64,000 bases of DNA from Branchiostoma belcheri. Taxonomy: Eukaryota; Chordata; Leptocardii; Amphioxiformes; Branchiostomatidae. Shown here piece after piece: positions 33,801 to 45,446 of the stretch. The stretch spans positions 1,281,413 through 1,345,412 of the forward strand of contig NW_017804354.1 of the NCBI RefSeq assembly GCF_001625305.1, written 5' to 3'. The position numbers and the translations under genes are program-made. Each line of letters begins with the position of its first letter. Position 1 is the first letter of the stretch. The notes beneath the pieces are model-generated. The model worked only from the letters and a program-made list of their open reading frames with translations, did no database searches and was not told the DNA's origin.

Positions 33801-36800
33801 AATTGTTAACCTTAATGAGTTGTTAATCAATGATTGTGAACTTTATCTGTATAGTTGTGACAAAATCCCATCCATATGTACTTTTAAATCCGAAACATGC
33901 AGAGGACTTACATTAGCCACAAAAGAAGCCATAATAATTCTATATTAAGTACAACTGTTGCAGCAGTCTTACCGGTAATACCAAAAAGCAAAGTACGTAA
34001 ACTTGAAAAAAGTACATAGACTTACATGCGACGGGATTCTCCATTAAAATGGCCTCCCTTTCCCTCTGTGACCATGCTTTGATGTCATCTACAGACACTA
34101 AGAAGTAAAAGTAGGAATAATGATAAATTAAATGTATTACACTTAATCCCACTTTCAAAGACTACCAGGGAGACATAATAAGTACAAATGCATGTGACAA
34201 CTTCCAAAATTTTTGAAGAAAGTTTGCTTTCATATATTGATTTGAAAATTCATTACAGTTAGTAACAATGACAGAGTAAAACTACTAGTACCATTTGCTT
34301 CATTCATGACTGCTTTCAGCCCTTCCTCTGCAACACTGCTGGCCTTCTTTGCATTTTCCAGTTTCGTCACAAGAGCCACATCTAAAATGTCAATAAAAAG
34401 GTGCAGTTTAGATCATGATTAAGCAGTGTATAGAAATACAAGAGCAATAATGGTAGGCCTAGACAAAAATCAGCAGGATAGTCAGATGCTTACCGATATC
34501 TAGAGTTTTCCGCATTGTGTAGTGGAAGATGGCATCTGTCAGCAGGTCAATGCGTCGAGACGGAGTCATCTCCTTTGTGGTTCTGGAGAATTTTCGGAGA
34601 AATGCCCACATTCTCTCCACGGACTCCCCATCCGTCAGGCCATACCCAGGGCGTCTTCTGGTGCTGTACTTAAGCTGTTAAATGGGAGAACGTCTGTCAC
34701 AATGTCTACAATGTCAGTATCTAAGGGTAGGTGACAATTTGATAAAGAAATATGACATTTGTGCATGGAATTCTTGTACCTGGCATGCAGTTTTGTGTCC
34801 ATATGCATGGAACACATCCAGCGCAATGTCGATTTGTGCCAGCATCTGAGGACCACCTTGCTTCTTCTGTAGCATGAAAAAACAAAAACATACTGCTTTG
34901 TATGGTATATCCCATTTAGATTGTATAACTTTCAAAAGTACTTGAGGATAACATACATTATATAAAGCAATAAAAATAAAAAAAGTTGGAGGGGGGGAAC
35001 ATCCCCATCACCATTTGGCACTAGTATGATCCACAGAAGACAAATACAGATGTTCAGACAGGAAAAAATGTAAACTTTACCCCATGCTAAATTACTTTGA
35101 ACAAATACAGAGACCAACAAGACATAAATGACGTAATGCCCTGACTTAGCAGTAGTCAAAAGAGTGAGTGTAAAATGCAGAATAAATCTTAGAACCTTGA
35201 GATGTGCGACAAGAATGCACGAGATATCATAGACGATTTTGAGCTTCACATCCTTTGACCCTTCCACATCTGACAGAAGCTTCTGTATCATGTAGACAGG
35301 GTACCCCAACCTAAAGACAAATGGTAAAAAGAATAAATAATGAGTGAACAAATGCCTCTGTATACCTAGGCTTCCTGTGAAAATGATGTGAATGTAAAGT
35401 AATTTACTATGTAAAGTGACATGAAAGTAATGTAACTGTTACTAAAATCTGATCACAATTTGCATAATTTGTATCCTATTATGTCAGACTCTCCCAACAT
35501 TCCTGCAAGCAAAAAAAATTGCATGGCGTCCTCCTTCACAGGCTATTAATAATGGTAGAATAATGGTAGAATCAACACTAATAGGCTAATGCCCTAATGT
35601 TCTTGCTGAAAAGTATGATTTTGACAAAGTTTTTAGTAATGGTTTAATATTCTAACATCGGAAGACCTACTGAAAAGATGTATTTCCAATAAAACAAACC
35701 GTTCTCCATGTGTCATGTTCAGAAAACGTCTTGGCACCTCATGCCGACACACACTCCCGAATACACCCTGTATGTCCAGTTTCTTCTGCTTGGCCTGGGA
35801 TCGTAGTGAGTTACCAGCTTTAAAATTGCTGCAATCCTAAGAAATCAAGAAACATCAGAGTTGTCTTTCATTGGTCTGTCAGATATTCTGTCATGAAACC
35901 TAAACTGAATACACTCAGCATTTCTATGATTCTTTTGATATATGTAATTGTCATGCTGTGCCAAATAAGTTACACTGACCATTTATTTATTTCCCTACTT
36001 TATACACCTACATGTATGTAAAAAGACAAATCAATATTCCTTCTAGTAGTAAGTTTAGACAAATCTTTGGTTACAAACACATTACTGTTCTCAAATTATC
36101 ACCATCACTAAGACGCAAGGAGAAACCAAATTCAATAAGCAGATAATTCATACTCATGCTATCTTATCAATGTACCTGTAAACTTTTGTTGTGACCTTAA
36201 CTAAGCAAGTGGGATATTGTGTACAATGAAAGTCTTCATTTAACCATTAACCATTAATCTATTTATCCTTTGTTTCAAGAGCACGAATGTGGTTTTATCA
36301 GAAATAGCTTGGACACAATATTAGTATAATTGTTCATTCTATATCCATAATGTAACATTTTGTATTACCAAGTCCATACAACTAAAATTACAAAATGTTA
36401 AGTGTTAAGGAGTACCTTATCTGGTTTACTTGTATCATCATATGATGCCATATAGTCCTGGACAGCATCATCATCAAGGAAGACAGAGGTCCCATGCAGG
36501 GGTGGCTCAGAACTGGTCCCAGATGATTTCTTTCTTACGAGGCCAAAATTTCCATCTAGAGAGATGATTTGGGTGCCCTCTGCCTAAAGAGAGTGGGACA
36601 GAGAGAGAGAGCAGCCAATTAAGTTCACATGTAATAGGTTACATACAATCATAGCTATTGAAAATTAGCATATTTCACTGTTATGTTGATTAGACTATTT
36701 TTTATTAAATACAAATCAGAAAACATGTTTGGAAAAAAATGTTAATCATTAATTCTTCCTAAAGGATTATATGGATGAATGTTAATCAATACATGTACTT

Positions 36801-39800
36801 AAGAATGAATTTTGAGGAAAACCATATACCTTTGGACATGCAGGACAGGCTGTTCCATTATCCAGTGAAGGACAAAGGTCTTTCATTGTTCTCAGTCTGT
36901 ACTGTAGATGGCGAAACTCTGTAATGGGTTGCCCAATGAGTGCCCTGTACAGTGCTTTCATCTGTAAAATGAGGAATTTCAGCTTAAACCCGAGAACAAG
37001 TGAGATTGGATATCGTATTGTTACACATCAATCCAAGACAGTTAACTTCCTGTACAAATCACAAGCAGACTGGAATGAATTCAACAAAAATCCAGAGATC
37101 TGTCGTTTAAGTTAATTCCCTTCAAGAAATATGTATAGTCATGTAGTACTAGTATCGTGTGGCGCAACGGCAGCGTGCGTGATTCGGAATCAGGAGGTCC
37201 TGGCTTTGAGCCCTGACATGCCATCTATCTTGTGCCCTTGGGAAAGGCACTTTACACGACTTTCCCCACTAGACTCAAGTGAAAATGAGTATTGTCAGTC
37301 CAGTACTAAGTATTCGTTTCTTTGTGCAGGACAAAACACCAACAACAGCTGCCTCTGCTCCGCATATAGTCAAGGAAGTGTTGCAATTTCAATAAAATCA
37401 AAATCAAATCAAAAAGTATGACATTGTGTCAATTTCAATAACTGATATTAATAGCTTTATGATGTTTTCACAACTGCTATACTGTAGGCATGTAAATTGA
37501 AGTACAATAGTCTATGAAATGAAAATGACACAATATCATTAGAATGTACCAAATTTGCTACAGCAATGGAGATCTATCTAATTCCTAGTACAACATTTTT
37601 GCTTAGTTGAGCATTATTAATTACCTCAGTGTAGGAAAGCTGGTTTTTATACCGGACAACCCTACAGAATGCCTCCACCGACACCTGGGACTCCAGGGTC
37701 AACATTACTACCCACTCCAGTAGTGATGTAGAAAATGCAGTCTGTGGGTCTGTGACAGTTGATGCCCACAATCCATATCGAAGGAGTGTGCAACTGGCAG
37801 GTTCACAACTGCAAAGCGTCACTTCTATGTCCTGAAGGCGACCTAAAGATGCAGGGGATTATTAAAAAATATTATAATGTTGATAAAGCGTTTGTGATTT
37901 GAATCAGGCATATATAGACAAAGCAATAAACCAGATATTTGTAATCCTATTACTCATGGCTCGAAATTCATTTTTGGGAATAAATGCACTGGTGCACCTA
38001 AACTAAAAAAGTTTTTGGGTGCAACATATGAAACAAAACCTAATTACAGATTTTACCGCTGCTCTTTTGAACTTGAATGTGAAGGTGCACATGCACCCAG
38101 TATTTTGAACCATGCTATTACTAAACCAGAGGTTACTAGTATATTGTATTAGCTATAAGTATAACATAAAATACATGGACCCCCTCCCAACCTGTAACGT
38201 AATGAGTGACATGACGATGTTGTCTGACATACTAGATAGATTAAACCTGCACTTTAAGCTGAACAAATTGTAGTATAATCAAAATAATTATTTGCAATGG
38301 GACTAAATGTGTGCAGAGAGTCCCTATATCTCACTCAAATAGTCACTCACCAATCGGTGTACGCAATAGTAGATCATACAGGTGAGTCCAATAACACAAA
38401 GAGTTTTTCCAGTTTTGGGTTTTAATATTTTGTCTTTACTTGGTGCATTAAATCTTGATGACATAGGCTAGTAATAAAGTATCTATTAAGCAGAATCCAA
38501 GCAGCTCATAAAAGCTCTTGTACTCTTCATTTTGGTGTATGCTTGGCTTCACAAGCTGTACTTTACTTACAAGAGATAAAGTAATTACAAAATAAGGCCA
38601 CTGAACCTCACACTGAGGATGCTTTTTGTTATTTTAATATGTGTTTTAGCACAGTGGGTCTGACCCCTACTCTTCAGGATGAGTACTAGTGTTTGGTTCT
38701 TTTATTGATCAGGTTTACTGATAATTGAACACATGCATCTGTATTCTCAAGCTTCCTCATACACGGGCAGCCAGCTTTATGTCACCATCCAAAATTACAA
38801 ATGCAATCAATGCCTTACAACCAAGATCAAGATTGCCAAGCAGTGGGGTTACGTTACCACTTGTGCAACAGGGATATTTCTGGCAGCAAAAACACCATAA
38901 AAACTGTCTCCCTGTAAATTAGTACATGCTTCCATGGACCTTTATAATGGTTTATAAAGGTTCCGGTATTTTAGCATTTCCAGACCTCAAAAGTAATTAA
39001 CTTTTTTACTATTGCCCCAGAATTGTCCCAAAAATAGATTTCAATTGTCTAGAACTGAGGATGGACTGTCCCAACCTGCTTTTCAGGAAATACATTGTAA
39101 GGGTATGACAACAATTAAAGAAAACAACAACTGAATTTGTACAACTTGAAGTCCACTTTATTAGTACATGTCCATCATTTTCCCCAGACTGTAGGGAAAT
39201 ACATGAGTAACATGACAGTATCATGGGGTCGGCACCATCTTCGAGGCCCACCTCCCTGACATTTGGAATCCCTGATTGGTCAAATTTCAATGTTTGTCAG
39301 AGTATTATGGGCTGTCGGTGGCCCGCAGCAGGATGGATGGATCGCGTTCCCAAATGACATGGACGGTCTCAGAATTTTCCAATTGCCCCAAAATTGTCAC
39401 GAAACGTCATTTGAATTGTCCCAAGCTAAAAATTTAGTGTCATTTGACGCTGGGACAATGTTAATTTTGAGCCATGATTTTTTCATATACAGAGCAAAAA
39501 AACATGAATGCATTTAAAAAAGAATTAACTTCAATAACATACCTGCTTGATCAAATATCCTCAGTGACTTGATGCGTAGCCTTGTTGTACAGGAAGCATG
39601 ATGAGGTAACTGCATGGTGTGGTGGAGTTGGTATGGACGGAAGTAGCTCCCCTGTGGGAAGATACCGGTAGTAAGAATTGTCTTACAGTACACAGAGGCA
39701 TACTTGGCTCACATTTCAATAAAGATCTGTTGAACATTTGCATATAAGAATAAAAGTTAACAGATAATGTGAGATAAGATACCACCCTTTTGTTAATGCT

Positions 39801-40522
39801 TTTCACATTTACAATGATCATTGCGTGCATCAAAATCTATTTTGCACATACTATCTCTCTCTCTATATATAATATACTAATAGAAAGTTTTTGATTAGAC
39901 ATATTTCTGCAAAGGAACAAAAATTATACACTCAGAGGAATTACATGATCCATGTATATATCTATGTAATATAGGCATGAACTGCAGATAGAGAAAAATA
40001 AATGTGTAACGGTTACTGGGATAGTACATTTAGTTTACAAACCTCCCACTTATCCGGCATATGGAAGGAGTTCAGTTTTTCATGTTGCTTCCGCAGGCAC
40101 TCGATGCAGAACATGGCTGCAGGTCCACACTCCCTACACCGGAATATCAGGCACTCCTCTTCCATTCGACAGATGGTGCAAGTGTAGGAGATGGGCACTG
40201 CCATCTCAACACTTGTGTTGAACAGGTCGTCTCTGACATTGTTCCAGGATTCCTGCGTAGCTATCTTCTGTTTTGAATATGTAGTGCGAGTTTGTGGCGG
40301 GGCTAGCTCCGGTTCATCTTGTGATGGGAATAAGGTGTCAACAGCAGCTGCTGCTGTGCTGGGACAAGGATGTTGGGGCAATGTATGTGTACTGTCAAAT
40401 GGTATGGGGACACGTGTCACGGATCTCTTTGGAGCTGGACTGTCGTCAAAGATCACAGTCCTTGCCGTCACTTTCTGCCTTTCACACCGAAAGTGCTTGC
40501 TTTTGCCTCTGGCTTTTCCCAT
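30878..40522 (-). CDS. KDZ-superfamily transposase (908 aa, 16 coding exons)
   Basis: Coding exons in order: 40043-40522, 39543-39651, 37625-37842, 36830-36961, 36416-36583, 35700-35836, 35196-35310, 34780-34866, 34494-34674, 34292-34381, 34026-34097, 33305-33365, 32946-33008, 32584-32771, 31798-31988, 30878-31312. All junctions are GT-AG with agreeing phases; total 2727 nt, no internal stop. Residues about 113-158 form the CxC-type zinc cluster (CTIC, CREC, CIEC-x5-H). Then come a CSC segment with LLRYGLWASTVTDPQTAF, SLDGNFGL (D323), a C-R-H then GER block (399-415), VYDISC (D443), FHAYGHKTACQ and GLTDGESVERMW (E499). This order is diagnostic of Kyakuja-Dileera-Zisupton transposases; the D, D and E are the probable catalytic acids. 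The C-terminus is coiled-coil-like and ends acidic. It presumably cuts at the 173-bp TIRs. Confidence 0.93.
37150..37420 (+). repeat. tRNA-derived SINE in an intron of the transposase gene
   Basis: The tRNA-like head (TGTGGCGCAACGGCAGCG, decayed B box TGGCTTTGAGCCC) is followed by CCCTTGGGAAAGGCACTTTACACGA. The tail is an AT-rich AATAAAATCAAAATCAAATC. It lies between the exons at 36830-36961 and 37625-37842, inverted relative to the gene. Confidence 0.78.
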
Positions 40523-41454
40523 GTTTCATTCTGAAATAAGGCAAAAATAGCAACAATTATTTTCTTACTCAGTTCCAGACTATAGAAAGTATGCCTCAAT
40601 AGATTTGCAAATGTGCCCTCTTCTGCACAATTCATGTATAATCCATCTTCCTAGTACTATATAGTAGATGCTGATTTAGAAAAAATGAAACGCATATAGC
40701 TTAGGTTGTACTTTACAATTGTTCTCATTAGAATTATTACTCAAGCAAGGACAGGTTTCTTCTGTATAATGAGCAAGAACATTATTCCCTAACAAACACC
40801 ATCACTTGTCAACATTGTTGCAAGTTGTTTTGACTTTTTCTATTAAAAATTTATAAAATAAGCCATCCCCCCCACCCCACTCCCCTTTTGTCGCACACGC
40901 ACCACCCACGACCCGGCCACTCCTGGAGCACCGTGATGCGCCTATTAAAGTGCCATTGACAGGAGGATAGAATATTTTAATACTGTTTAATCAGATGTAT
41001 TAGTTTTCTTCTGTAGCCAAATGCTAATTTATTTTACCGAGAATATATAACGTTAAATTTACGACCATACTATAGCTGGTTTCCTATAGCTAGGTGAGCT
41101 GCCCGGCTGAAAGATGGCCGTCTCTTCTCGCATAATTACGCAAGTCTCTCCCAAAACCGCAGAATGGGTCCGACCATGCAGGAAATCTGACCCTAGGACC
41201 TTATATATTCAAGAACAGAGGCACTCAAAGTGATCGAGAAAGTTTGTAGAAACTTTTAGGTCGTCCTCACCACCCCCTCCCCCATGCCTCGATATTTCCT
41301 GGAAACTTTTGGTAAAATTCCAGGCGAACCTTAACCTCAACTTTCGCATAAAGCATTCAAAAATGGGTAGCATACAATCACACTGAAATACCAAATACAA
41401 ATGTACCATTAAGAGTAACTATAAACCATCAAACTTCAAGTCAAACACACGTAC
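40523..41454 (-). other. 5' leader intron of the transposase gene
   Basis: An acceptor (TTATTTCAG) ends at the AATGAAAC leader immediately before the start codon: the exon right edge is 40530. A strong donor (CACAG/GTACGT) lies at 41454-41450. The intervening 0.92 kb would be one intron in the 5' untranslated region. No coding sequence is seen in it. Confidence 0.55.
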
Positions 41455-41521
41455 CTGTGGTGGTGGTGGATTTGAGACCGAAGCCGAGCGCGGCGTTGGT
41501 TTTGGGTTTCCCAGCATACCC
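41455..41521 (-). promoter_or_regulatory. probable non-coding first exon abutting the right TIR
   Basis: The minus strand between the right TIR and the donor at 41454 is CpG-rich (AACGCCGCGCTCGGCTTCGG). The placement implies that transcription of the transposase starts in or next to the right TIR. Exact start not determined. Confidence 0.45.
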
Positions 41522-41694
41522 TGGGGCGGTGACCCCGCCTGATCACCCAGCGTATGTCACCATCCATGAGAATCGCTGTGCTATCGTGGAAGGCGTCGGC
41601 TGTAGGACCGGCCGACTCGGCTAGCACGATATGTATCGATGGAAGGTGGTCCCCTTTCCACGATAGTTATCGTGGAAGGCGATCGAAGCAGGTG
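41522..41694 (-). repeat. right terminal inverted repeat (173 bp)
   Basis: Reverse complement of 11742-11914 with one mismatch. The palindrome with arms TTCCACGATA and TATCGTGGAA lies at 41656-41677. Confidence 0.95.
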
Positions 41695-41701
41695 CATCGC
41701 C
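41695..41701 (+). repeat. 7-bp target site duplication, right copy (CATCGCC)
   Basis: Direct match to 11735-11741, immediately outside the right TIR. Confidence 0.9.
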
Positions 41702-42320
41702 GCGTGGAACAACCAAGGAGGGCGAAGCATAGGTGTCCACAGGAATCACAGAGCTTTGGGAAGCGACGGTCAGCCTAAACGTGGATCTGGATGTTGAGTA
41801 TGTCCCTTCCGCAAGTAACCCGGCAGACGTCCCCTCACGTTCCTGAAACAGATCGGACGCCCGGTTACTACCGCATCTCTTCCATAAGGTTGACGCGGCC
41901 TTCGGATGGCACGACACGGACTTAATGGCCTTACCGTCTAACGTTCAGGAAAACGAGCGAGGACAGAAGCTCAGGTTCTTCAGTCCACACCCTGCAGAGG
42001 GTGACCCAGGACGTATCCGGCAGGAAGGTGTATGCTTTTCCCCCGTTTCATCTTACAGCAGTAACGACGGCGTTCCTTCTAGAACAGAGGGCCGACGCCA
42101 CCATCGTGGTACCGGATCTCACCCCCAGGCAATCTTGGTGGCCTGTCCTGCAAGCGCAATCGAGGGCGTCTATGCTGGTAGTAAATAAGGTTATACGGCC
42201 CTCTTGTTTCCTCAGGGACGCATACGGGCCTCAGAGATGTCAGGGGAGTGTGGAAAGAACGACCAGCGTTCTACGACCTGTGGGCTTTCAAGATTTAAGC
42301 ATCCAGGAAGCGGAATAGAC
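41702..42320 (+). pseudogene. retroelement RNase H end and C-terminal tail, right half of split gene
   Basis: Continues the RNase H frame from 11741 as AWNNQGGRS. After a one-base shift it reads TGITELWEATVSLNVDLDVE and YVPSASNPADVPSRS, the terminal P-S-x-x-NPAD-x-x-SR motif of retroelement RNase H. After a TGA and further shifts it reads HDTDLMALPSNVQ, KVYAFPPFHL and IVVPDLTPRQSWWPVL. The PPFHL then VP-x6-SWWP order is the tail found after RNase H in DIRS-like and related polyproteins. At least two frameshifts and stops show a decayed copy that was probably already dead when the transposon inserted, or has decayed since. Confidence 0.8.
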
Positions 42321-43053
42321 GCGAGGCTAAAAGGACAGCCGTTTCGACGCAGAGAAAAGCAGGAGTGAAAACTTTGCGAAACTCTGTATTAAAGATATTT
42401 TAGCAATTGTGCACATTCGTGGTCTTTTATTTTGGTCTGTTTGGGATCAATGGGTGTTATAGCAATCTAGAAGTTTTAAATAAAAAGTTTACTACAAGGG
42501 GGTTAAGTACGGGTTAAAGAATAATAATAGCAATAAAAATGAATAAAATAAACAAGAAGCCATAGGCGAAAATCCTCCGTGAAGTTTTATATATTTCAAC
42601 AAAAACAATCCCAAGCGTCAACGCAGACATTATAATTAGGCAACGGTTAATACAATGAGGGCGCGTCACAAGCATAAAACATAAAAAGACCTACATCCAT
42701 TGCTGCTCCCAGGGCGTGTAAAGATACTGTGCTTCAAGTTCGAAGTTCATTTTAATTACACACACACAATCATTGCATTCACATAAAGATCGGACTGTCA
42801 TGGTCGTGTCACTATTAACAAAGACAACCCCACCGTCTTACCGTGCCTGTTACTTATTAAGCGCGACTGGAACAGGCAAAATTCCAGCAACAGCACCGCG
42901 AGTGTTTCTTCCGCCGGTCAGATAACCGGGATATCTGCTTAGAGAACGTCTGCTACCAGACAACTGCCTAAACCTACGGCCTATCCCACAGGATTGTAAA
43001 AGTAGGGATGTTTCTAATATATGCATTTACTTCAATATCAAAACTGCTACGGT
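42321..43053. other. unassigned region
   Basis: AT-rich at 42360-42560. No gene, RNA or repeat recognised. Confidence 0.35.
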
Positions 43054-43535
43054 GCTGGCACTTTTTGATGCCATGGAACTAGCAGAAACAACTCTTCGGG
43101 GTGTTAGGCAACAAATGGCAAACTATCAGCAGTGGAGAGCTGTACGTGCCAGACAGGACGAGGAGTTTCAGGATGTCAGTGCATAACCACAGGCTGGGCC
43201 TTCAAGGGAGGTTGAAATGGATGAACCACAGACTGGGCCTCCCAGCTGCAGGGCAGTCGAGATGGATGAGTACTCCGACTCAGACATGTCAGAGGAGGAT
43301 TCACACTCCCAGACTGCCTTTCTTCTCACCAGGGCAGCGTGGCAAAATTTCGGCCTACAACAGCTGGACACAGCCTTGGAGACAGAAGATGACTTGGTGG
43401 TGAGCTTTCCTCGGCATGGGAGGCACAACTCGATGGGGACACGTCCCCACCCAGCACAGTTCCTCTCATCCAGGAAGACCCTGAGTGAAGAACTGTGCAG
43501 AACTACACGTGACTTCTTTGATTCATGGTATTTTT
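43054..43535 (+). pseudogene. unrecognised coding exon with one in-frame stop
   Basis: The frame VLALFDAMELAETTLRGVRQ, then QQWRAVRARQDEEFQDVSA, meets TAA at 43183-43185. It then continues as PQAGPSREVEMDEPQTGPP, SDSDMSEEDSHSQTAFLL and LETEDDLVVSFPRHGRH to about 43528, where a GTATTT donor-like site follows. PQ-GP and EVEMDE occur twice as a short internal repeat. The text is acidic and Ser-rich with a helical, Glu/Arg/Gln-rich N-terminus. The family was not recognised. The single stop suggests a decayed gene or an allele-specific stop. Confidence 0.4.
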
Positions 43536-44160
43536 GTTACGGTCATTCCAGTAGTGGCAGCACCTAGGATAGTTAAGACTTGCTTTTTGCACATGTTAAA
43601 ATCACATTGTCCAGGTCATCCAGCGATACCCATGTTTTTCTGAAGCACGTCGTGTGAGTTGCAAAATGTTTTATTCATTAATTTATTTATTGTGCAGACT
43701 TCGCCTGGTATGTTGAAATTGCAGCAATTTATCTCTCGATCTACTTAAAGCTAATAATAATAGTTTATAATTGAAGAATGGTAAAGGGTAAAATGAAAAA
43801 AACTAAAAAAAGTTTTTAGGATTCAGGACTAGATAGAGATGGTTTCGGTGGGCTAAACGAAAAGCTTGTAGCTAGCAAAAGTTCCAAAGTACCACACTGC
43901 GTGGAACCGACAAAAGCGGGGGGGGGGGGATTTAAGTGCGCAATAATTACTTAAGACGGAATACGTCCGTGTAATTGTTAAAGCTAGCTGAATCCCTACC
44001 CATGGCGCGAGTTTCCGTTATATGGGCCGTCGGTGAACGTTCCGCGGGATCACAACAGTGATAACGGCAATTCAACTTTTATATCATGTACCTCAATGAT
44101 AATGCAGATAAGTTAAGGACCGAGGGCTCCAAGATTCCCGTGCGGTGTCTGTCTACGTAG
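43536..44160. other. unassigned region
   Basis: No gene recognised. A poly-G run lies at 43919-43929. Confidence 0.35.
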
Positions 44161-44164
44161 GGTA

Positions 44165-44634
44165 GGTGAATAATAGGCTCCTAAAAGTGGGTCACATATC
44201 CTTGGACCCCCACTAACCAAGATTTTCAACGAGTCAATAAGCATGGGTGAATTCCCCCAAAGATGGAAGCAATCTAAAATAATGCCAATACATAAAAATG
44301 GGGACAAGACTAATCCCAATAACTATCGGCCAGTGTCCCTTCTTCCCAGTGCATCCAAGATACTAGAAAGAGCAGTCCATATACAACTGTATGAATACCT
44401 TACCAAACACAGACTCCTAACACAATGTCAGTCTGGTTTTAGGAAACTGCACTCTTGTGAAACTGCACTCAGTGGTCGAAGAATGGGTTCATTCGATATA
44501 TAAAAAGGTGCAAACTGGGTAGGTATTCTGTGATCTTTCAAGGGCCTTTGATACCCTTGATCATAAGATATTACTGCGGAAGTTAGAATACTTTGGTGTT
44601 AATGACATCCTGCTCTTCATCACGTACATCAATG
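44165..44634 (+). pseudogene. LINE reverse transcriptase, left part (interrupted by Ngaro element)
   Basis: Reads PLTKIFNESISMGEFPQRWK, IMPIHKNGDKTNPNNYRPVS, SKILERAV, LLTQCQSGFRKLHSCETAL. After a one-base shift it reads VFCDLSRAFDTLDHKILLRK. This is the fingers/palm part of a CR1/Jockey-type reverse transcriptase (NYRPVSLLP, QSGFR, D-L-S-x-AFDTLDH). It breaks off in FITYIN at 44634 and resumes at 49814. A stretch between the GVND and LLFITYIN motifs is deleted. Confidence 0.85.
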
Positions 44635-44803
44635 TGGGAAAAATTGTCCGCATGAAAATTTTTCGTAATTAGAAACAACTAAAAGATTTCGTTCGGCCCA
44701 CAAACCACGTGACCGCTCCCCCCGTGACCTTCGAACTTTCTCAGTTTGTTCTGTTTTTGGGGGAGACGGTTCATGTTTTCGGTCCGCTCCGTTTGAATTT
44801 CGA
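44635..44803 (+). repeat. Ngaro split direct repeat A1 (169 bp)
   Basis: Starts TGGGAAAAATTGTCCGCATG and ends TTTGAATTTCGA. Identical to 49445-49613; differs from 49076-49244 at about two positions. Confidence 0.95.
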
Positions 44804-44812
44804 GTCATCGGT

Positions 44813-45181
44813 ATGGAGAAGGAACCTCGGCGCCATCGTCAATCTAGGAGGTGTTCGGTATGTCGTCTGCCTGTGAAGGGACATCCGGGCCCGTGCGGTC
44901 CAGGGAAATGCCAGTACGAAAGAGGGAAGGGAGCGTCAGACTCGGACGCGTACTTTTCCCGCCTGAAGGACACGGTTCGACATCTCAGGAAGGAAAGCAA
45001 GGTGGACGAGATTGCGCGGCGGGTATGGTCCGAGAGCACATCGGATGAGTCAGAAGACGTCCTGACGCCCCGGCCCCGTTCTTTGCCGGTCAAGACAGCA
45101 GACCTGTCTCCGAGACGGGTGGACGGGAACCAGGCTCGACACGCGAGGGCTTACAGTGAGCCACCAGAAGTTCCACGCTGA
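44813..45181 (+). CDS. Ngaro Gag-like protein, N-terminal part before the gap
   Basis: ATG lies nine bases after repeat A1. The protein starts MEKEPRRHRQSRRCSVCRLP and shows a Cys/His cluster (CSVC then C-G-P-G-K-C), a basic N-terminus and a charged Ser/Pro-rich region. It stops at TGA (45179-45181), three bases before the N gap. Because the Gag reading frame resumes after the gap in a different frame, the stop at the contig edge may be a sequence-end error. Structural nucleic-acid-binding role inferred from position. Confidence 0.65.
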   Translation: MEKEPRRHRQSRRCSVCRLPVKGHPGPCGPGKCQYERGKGASDSDAYFSRLKDTVRHLRKESKVDEIARRVWSESTSDESEDVLTPRPRSLPVKTADLSPRRVDGNQARHARAYSEPPEVPR

Positions 45182-45184
45182 AGT

Positions 45185-45446
45185 NNNNNNNNNNNNNNNN
45201 NNNNNNNNNNNNNNNNNNNNNNNNNNNNNNNNNNNNNNNNNNNNNNNNNNNNNNNNNNNNNNNNNNNNNNNNNNNNNNNNNNNNNNNNNNNNNNNNNNNN
45301 NNNNNNNNNNNNNNNNNNNNNNNNNNNNNNNNNNNNNNNNNNNNNNNNNNNNNNNNNNNNNNNNNNNNNNNNNNNNNNNNNNNNNNNNNNNNNNNNNNNN
45401 NNNNNNNNNNNNNNNNNNNNNNNNNNNNNNNNNNNNNNNNNNNNNN
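45185..45446. other. assembly gap (262 N)
   Basis: Run of N inside the Gag-like region of the Ngaro element; its true length is unknown. Confidence 1.

Larger units (their letters stand above)
11742..41694. mobile_element. giant KDZ-type DNA transposon, about 30 kb, with passenger gene
   Basis: A 29,953-bp segment is bounded by 173-bp terminal inverted repeats with one mismatch and by the direct repeat CATCGCC. Excising it and one CATCGCC rejoins an RNase H reading frame across the site (DNTTLIA to AWNNQGG), which fixes both ends to the base. Its minus strand carries an apparently intact KDZ transposase gene and an intact gene for a homeodomain-like/HMG-like/chromodomain protein. The rest holds nested MITEs, SINEs, LINE tails, microsatellites and a 135-bp satellite. 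Two 20-N gaps and a duplicated block beside the first gap mean that the true length may differ. A Polinton is excluded by the lack of polymerase B, integrase or capsid genes and by the 7-bp duplication. Confidence 0.9.

Noticed and set aside
11742..41694. Polinton/Maverick or other giant virus-like element
   Set aside because: No polymerase B, retroviral-type integrase, protease, ATPase or capsid motif seen; duplication is 7 bp, not 6; the transposase is KDZ.
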